Assembly (NCBI GenBank): GCA_021014325.1
Contig: CM037457.1
Span: 7,112,721-7,176,720, forward strand
Direction: 5' to 3'
Source of the DNA: Plazaster borealis
Taxonomy: Eukaryota > Echinodermata > Asteroidea > Forcipulatida > Labidiasteridae
DNA: 64,000 nucleotides
Numbering within the stretch: the first letter of the stretch is position 1; each line of letters opens with the position of its first letter. Position numbers and translations under genes: made by a program. Below, one piece after another: positions 59,255 to 64,000 of this stretch. The notes beneath the pieces are model-generated. The model made no database searches and had not been told where the DNA came from. It was given only the letters and a program-made list of their open reading frames with translations.

Positions 59255-62200
59255 CTAGAAATTCAGTTTTTGTCATGTGACAAAAACAATGTGTTCGTGG
59301 GGAGTGATTGAATAATAAACATTCTACCTTATCAATCCAATGCCTGGTCCAGGAGTTATGAATTTTTCAAAAAATTTAACATCAACTTCCGGTTTGGACC
59401 GGAAGTCAAGGTCAAATAGGGGTCACATTTTGTGTAGCGCGTTTAGTTTATGAAGACGTTTTAGATGATGTATGGATTGTAAACCTCCAACGATTTGTTG
59501 AAACATTAACTTCACTTCCGGTTTGAACTGGAAGTCAAGGTCAAATGAGGTCACAGTGTAGCGTTTCTTAAATCTTTGGAGCCCTTTCTGATGATGTATA
59601 AATGATAAAAATCCAATGTGTGGTTCAGGAGTTCTGATTTTTTCAAATATTAAATTTCATCTTCCGGTTTGAACAGGAAGTAAAGGTCACTTGGGGTCAC
59701 ATTCTGTATATCGTTTGTTAAGTTGTTACATACTTGTCCAATGGTGTATAGATTGTAAAAATCCATCCTGTGGTTCAGGAATTATGAATTTTGAAACATT
59801 AAATTTCAACTTCCGCTTTGAACCGGAAGTCAGGGTCAAATGGGGTCACAATAAGTGTAGCGTACGTTAGGTTTTACAAAGACCTTTCAGATGATGTATA
59901 GATTGTAAAAATCCAATGTGTGGTTCAGGAGTTACGAATTTTTCAAGTATTACATGGATTATCTTCATGCCGGGGTGCGCAATATACAAGGTAACAGCGA
60001 TGCTAAATTAATGTATTCCTACATGTAGTTGGTGTAAACTGAACTACACGCACAATGTACGTGTATCTGTACACGTGTTATTACACCATCTTGCGTTATC
60101 AAAGTGGGTCAACACAAACGTGCGCTTTAATGCCGGTGGTCATAAGACAAGATGTAAATATCAAAATGTTGTTATTTCTGTGCAAAAGTTTGAGCTGGCT
60201 CAACGTTCTACAACCTGATGCAGAAATTATACTGAAATGATAAGTAGTTTTTGAGATACGAAATTTATATAATTTTAAATTTCCGGGTTGAACCGGAAGT
60301 CAAGGTCAAATGGGGTCACTTTCTGTGTAGCGTTTGTTGGACCTTTAACGAACTTTCCGATGATGTATAGATTGTAAAAATCCAACATGTCGTTCATGAG
60401 TTATGATTTTTTTTCAAATATACAACATAGAATGAATGTAATTCAATACCTGATGAATGAATCATTACATAAAAAAGGTTGTGTCTACTAGATATTTAGG
60501 TTAAAATCTCAGATGAGTTTCAATGTAAAATTCAATTTCAATCTTGATTTATGCCGTAGATAAACCCGAAAATGATGTTTTTCAAGAAAAAAACCAAAGG
60601 CAAACTTTGACCTAGGGCATGACCTTGAAGAAACAGTCATACGATTTTGACGTTAACTTTTGAAATGTAGCCCCAGTCTTGATCTATCACATGCCCAATT
60701 ATGAACATCATAGCTTTCATATTCAATGAGATACAGCAAATACCAAATGGTCATTTTTCAACTTTAAAAACGTTGTAATTCGACACCTGATGACGTCATC
60801 ATGACGTCATGACAATTGTGCCGTCCTCATATTGAGGTTCAATTGTCTGATGAGTTTCAAGGTTCAATTCAGTTTCAATGTTGAGTTATGCTGTCGAGAA
60901 GAGTTCTAGGGAAGAAGAAGATGGAGAAGAAAAAAAACACTAGACTTTCAGTTTTTGTCATGTGACAAAAACAAGGTGTTCGTGGGGAGTGATTGAATGA
61001 ATAAACATTCTACCTTATCAATCCAATGCCTGGTCCAGGAGTTATGAATTTTTCTAAAATTTAACATCAACTTCCGGTTTGGACCGGAAGTCAAGGTCAA
61101 ATAGGGGTCACATTATGTGTAGCGCATTTAGTTTATGAAGACGTTTTAGATGATGTATGGATTGTAAACCTCAAACGATTTGTTGAAACATTAACTTTTA
61201 CTTTCCGGTTCGAACCGGAAGTCAAGGTCAAATGAGGTCACAGTGTGTAGCGTTTCTTAAATCTTTGGAGCCCTTTCTGATGATGTATAGATGATAAAAA
61301 TCCAATGTGTGGTTCAGGAGTTCTGATTTTTTCAAATATTAAATTTCATCTTCCGGTTTGAACAGGAAGTAAAGGTCACTTGGGGTCACATTCTGTATAT
61401 CGTTTGTTAAGTTGTTACATACTTGTCCAATGGTGTATAGATTGTAAAATCCATTGTGTGGTTCAGGAATTATGAATTTTGAAACATTAAATTTCAACTT
61501 CCGCTTTGAACCGGAAGTCAGGGTCAAACGGGTCACAATAAGTGTAGCGTATGTTAGGTTTTACAAAGACCTTTCAGATGATGTATAGATTGTAAAAATC
61601 CAATGTGTGGTTCAGGAGTTACGAATTTTTCAAGTATTACATGGATTATCTTCATGCCGGGTGCGCAATATACAAGGTAACAGCGATGCTATTTAATGTA
61701 TTCCTACATGTAGTTGATGTAAACTGAACTACACGCACAATGTACGTGTATCTGTACACGTGTTATTACACCATCTTGCGTTATCAAATTGGGTCAACAC
61801 AAACGTGCGCTTTAATGCCGGTGGTCATAAGACAAGATGTAAATGTCAAAATGTTGTTATTTCTGTGCAAAAGTTTGAGCTGGCTCAACATTCTACAACC
61901 TGATGCAGAAATTATGCTGAAATGATAAGTAGTTTTTGAGATACGAAATTTATATAATTTTAAATTTCCGGGTTGAACCGGAAGTCAAGGTCAAATGGGG
62001 GCACTTTCTGTGTAGCGTTTGTTGGACCTTTAACGAACTTTCCGATGATGTATAGATTATAAAATCCAACATGTCGTTCATGAGTTATGATTTTTTTTCA
62101 AATATTAAACTTTGATTGAATGTAATTCAATACCTGATGACGTCATCATGACATCATCAAGTTTGTGTTGTCTTGATATTTAGGTTCAAATGTCTGATGA

Positions 62201-64000
62201 GTTTCAATGTAAAATTCAATTTCAATCTTGAGTTATGTCGTAGATAAGCCCGAAAATGATGTTTTTCAAGAAAAAAACCAAAGGCAAACATTGACCTAGG
62301 GCATGACCTTGAACAAAAGGTCATACGATTTTGACGTTAACTTTTGAAATGTAGCCCCAGTCTTGATCTATCACATGCCCAATTATGAACATCATAGCTT
62401 TCATATTCAATGAGATACAGCAAATACCAAATGGTCATTTTTCAACTTTAAAAACGTTGTAATTCGACACCTGATGACGTCATCATGACGTCATGACAAT
62501 TGTGCCGTCCTCATATTGAGGTTTAATTGTCTGATGAGTTTCAAGGTTCAATTCAGTTTCAATGTTGAGTTGTGCTGTAGAGAAGAGTTCTAGGGAAGAA
62601 GAAGATGGAGAAGAAAAAAAAAAAAAAACGGAACAATAACAAGAGGTGTTCGTGCTCATATTGCACGAACACCTAATTAAACATCAACTTCCAGTTTGGA
62701 CCGGAAGTGAAGGTCAAATATGGGTTACATTTTGTGTAGCGCCTGTTTAGTTTATGAAGACGTTTTAGATGATGTATGGATTGTAAACCTCCAACGATTT
62801 GTTGAAACATTAACTTTCACTTTCCGGTTTGAACTGGAAGTCAAGATCAAATGAGGTCACAGTGTGTAGCGTTTCTTAAATCTTTGGAGCCCTTTCTGAT
62901 GATGTATAGATGATAAAAATCCAATATGTGGTACAGGAGTTATGTTTTTTTCAAGTATTAAATTTCATCTTCCGGTTTGAACGGGAAGTCAAGGTCAAAT
63001 GAGGTCACATTCTGTGTATTGTTCCTTAAGTTGTTACATACTTTCCCAATAATGTATAGATTGTAAAAATCCAATGTGTTGTTTAGAAGTTACAATTTGT
63101 TGATACATAAACTTTCACTTTCCGGTTTGAACCGGAAGTCAAGGTCAAATGAGGTCACAGTGTGTAGCGTTTCTTAAATCTTTGGAACCCTTTCCGATGA
63201 TGTATAGATGATAAAAATCCAATGTGTGGTTCAGGAATTCTGATTTTTTCAAATATTAAATGTCATCTTCCGGTTTGAACAGGAAGTAAAGGTCAATTGG
63301 GGTCACATTCTGTATATCGTTTATTAAGTTGTTACATACTTGTCCAATGATGTATAGATTGTAAAAATCCATTGTGTGGTTCAGGAATTATGAATTTTGA
63401 AACATTAAATTTCAACTTCCGCTTTGAACCGGAAGTCCGGGTCAAACGGGGTCACAATAAGTGTAGCGTATGTTAGGTTTTATAAAGACCTTTCAGATGA
63501 TGTATAGATTGTAAAAATCCAATGTGTGGTTCAGGAGTTACGAATTTTTCAAGTACTACATGGATTATCTTTATGCCGGGGTGCGCAATATACAAGGTAA
63601 CATCCAGCGATGCTAAATGTATTCCTGCATGTAGTTGATATAAACTGAACTACACGTTCAATATGCATGTTTCTGTTGTACACGTGCTATAACAGTATCT
63701 CGCGTTTTCAAAGTGGGTCAACACAAACGTGCGCTTTAATGCCGGTGGTCATAAGACAAGATGTAAATGTCAAAATGTTGTTATTTCTGTGCAAAAGTTT
63801 GAGCAGGCTCAACTTTCTACAATCTGATGCAAAAATTATGCTGCAATGATAAGTGGTTTTTGAGATACGAATATTATGAAATTTTAAATTTCTGGGTTGA
63901 ACCGGAAGTCAAGGTCAAATGGGGTCACTTTCTGTGCAGCGTTTGTTGAACCTTTAACGAACTTTCCGATGATGTATAGATTGTAAAAATCCAACATGTC
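59255..64000 (+). repeat. Higher-order tandem array, 1.7-1.9-kb units of about 130-170-bp subrepeats
   Basis: Units begin near 59255, 60942 and 62640; the third is cut by the window edge. The first two are offset by about 1685 bp and the third has gained an extra subrepeat block. Subrepeats carry the palindrome TTCCGGTTTGAACCGGAA, then AGTCAAGGTCAAATGAGGTC or close variants, then GATGATGTATAGATTGTAAA. Each full unit ends with a segment holding paired TGACGTCA motifs. A 60-61-aa open frame recurs at the same place in each unit but is not supported as coding. Confidence 0.9.
62644..62674. repeat. Perfect 12-bp hairpin at a unit junction
   Basis: AGGTGTTCGTGC, loop TCATATT, then the exact reverse complement. 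It sits after an A-rich tract at the start of the third unit. In the first two units the same junction instead has the palindrome TTTTTGTCATGTGACAAAAA. Confidence 0.88.

Noticed and set aside
60055..63849. A 60-61-aa open frame present in all three tandem units (60055-60240, 61740-61925, 63667-63849), possibly a small repeated gene.
   Set aside because: Between the first two copies all four base differences change the amino acid, so there is no sign of purifying selection. The frame has no family motif and its conservation follows from the recent tandem duplication.

Overview
This is an intron-rich, AT-rich animal genomic window with no prokaryotic features. It holds two complete host genes, the 3' half of a third, one tRNA gene and a dense load of mobile-element remnants. 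The gene models were built by hand: conserved family motifs were matched in all frames, then each exon was checked for AG acceptors, donors and phase continuity across every junction. The repeat style (many short TTAA- and TA-flanked foldback elements, a tRNA-derived SINE and several non-LTR retrotransposon tails) suggests a marine invertebrate deuterostome, most likely an echinoderm. That placement is inference from style, not a database match.

Layout: (1) 1-4357, intergenic: a clipped MITE, a GC-rich minisatellite and a SINE. (2) 4358-21915, minus strand: a 13-exon SLC6 neurotransmitter/amino-acid transporter of 588 aa. Its introns carry several MITEs, two minisatellites, a broken LINE and a tRNA-Leu(UAG) gene. 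Two of its introns have non-GT donors: one GC-AG and one apparent GA-AG. (3) 21916-24625: a 2.7-kb divergent intergenic region. (4) 24626-49964, plus strand: a 16-exon myotubularin-related lipid phosphatase, MTMR2 type, 651 aa. It has an intact C-x5-R active site and a first intron of about 9.7 kb that holds two LINE fragments. (5) 49965-56351: the MTMR2 3' flank and an intergenic region rich in foldback elements. (6) 56352-58345, minus strand: the last three exons of a MAPEG family membrane enzyme (MGST2 / leukotriene C4 synthase type). Its 5' exons were not found and may lie beyond the window. (7) 59255-64000: a higher-order tandem array of about 1.7-1.9 kb units, each made of shorter subrepeats carrying ETS-like, nuclear-receptor-like and CRE-like motifs.

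The three host genes are not an operon and share no evident pathway. SLC6 works in plasma-membrane transport, MTMR2 in endosomal phosphoinositide turnover, and MAPEG in lipid or glutathione chemistry in the ER or nuclear envelope. I found no convincing undescribed multi-gene system. The signals most worth a second look are the apparent GA-AG intron, the motif-dense tandem array, a hAT-like element nested inside a TTAA element, and the long foldback hairpins.
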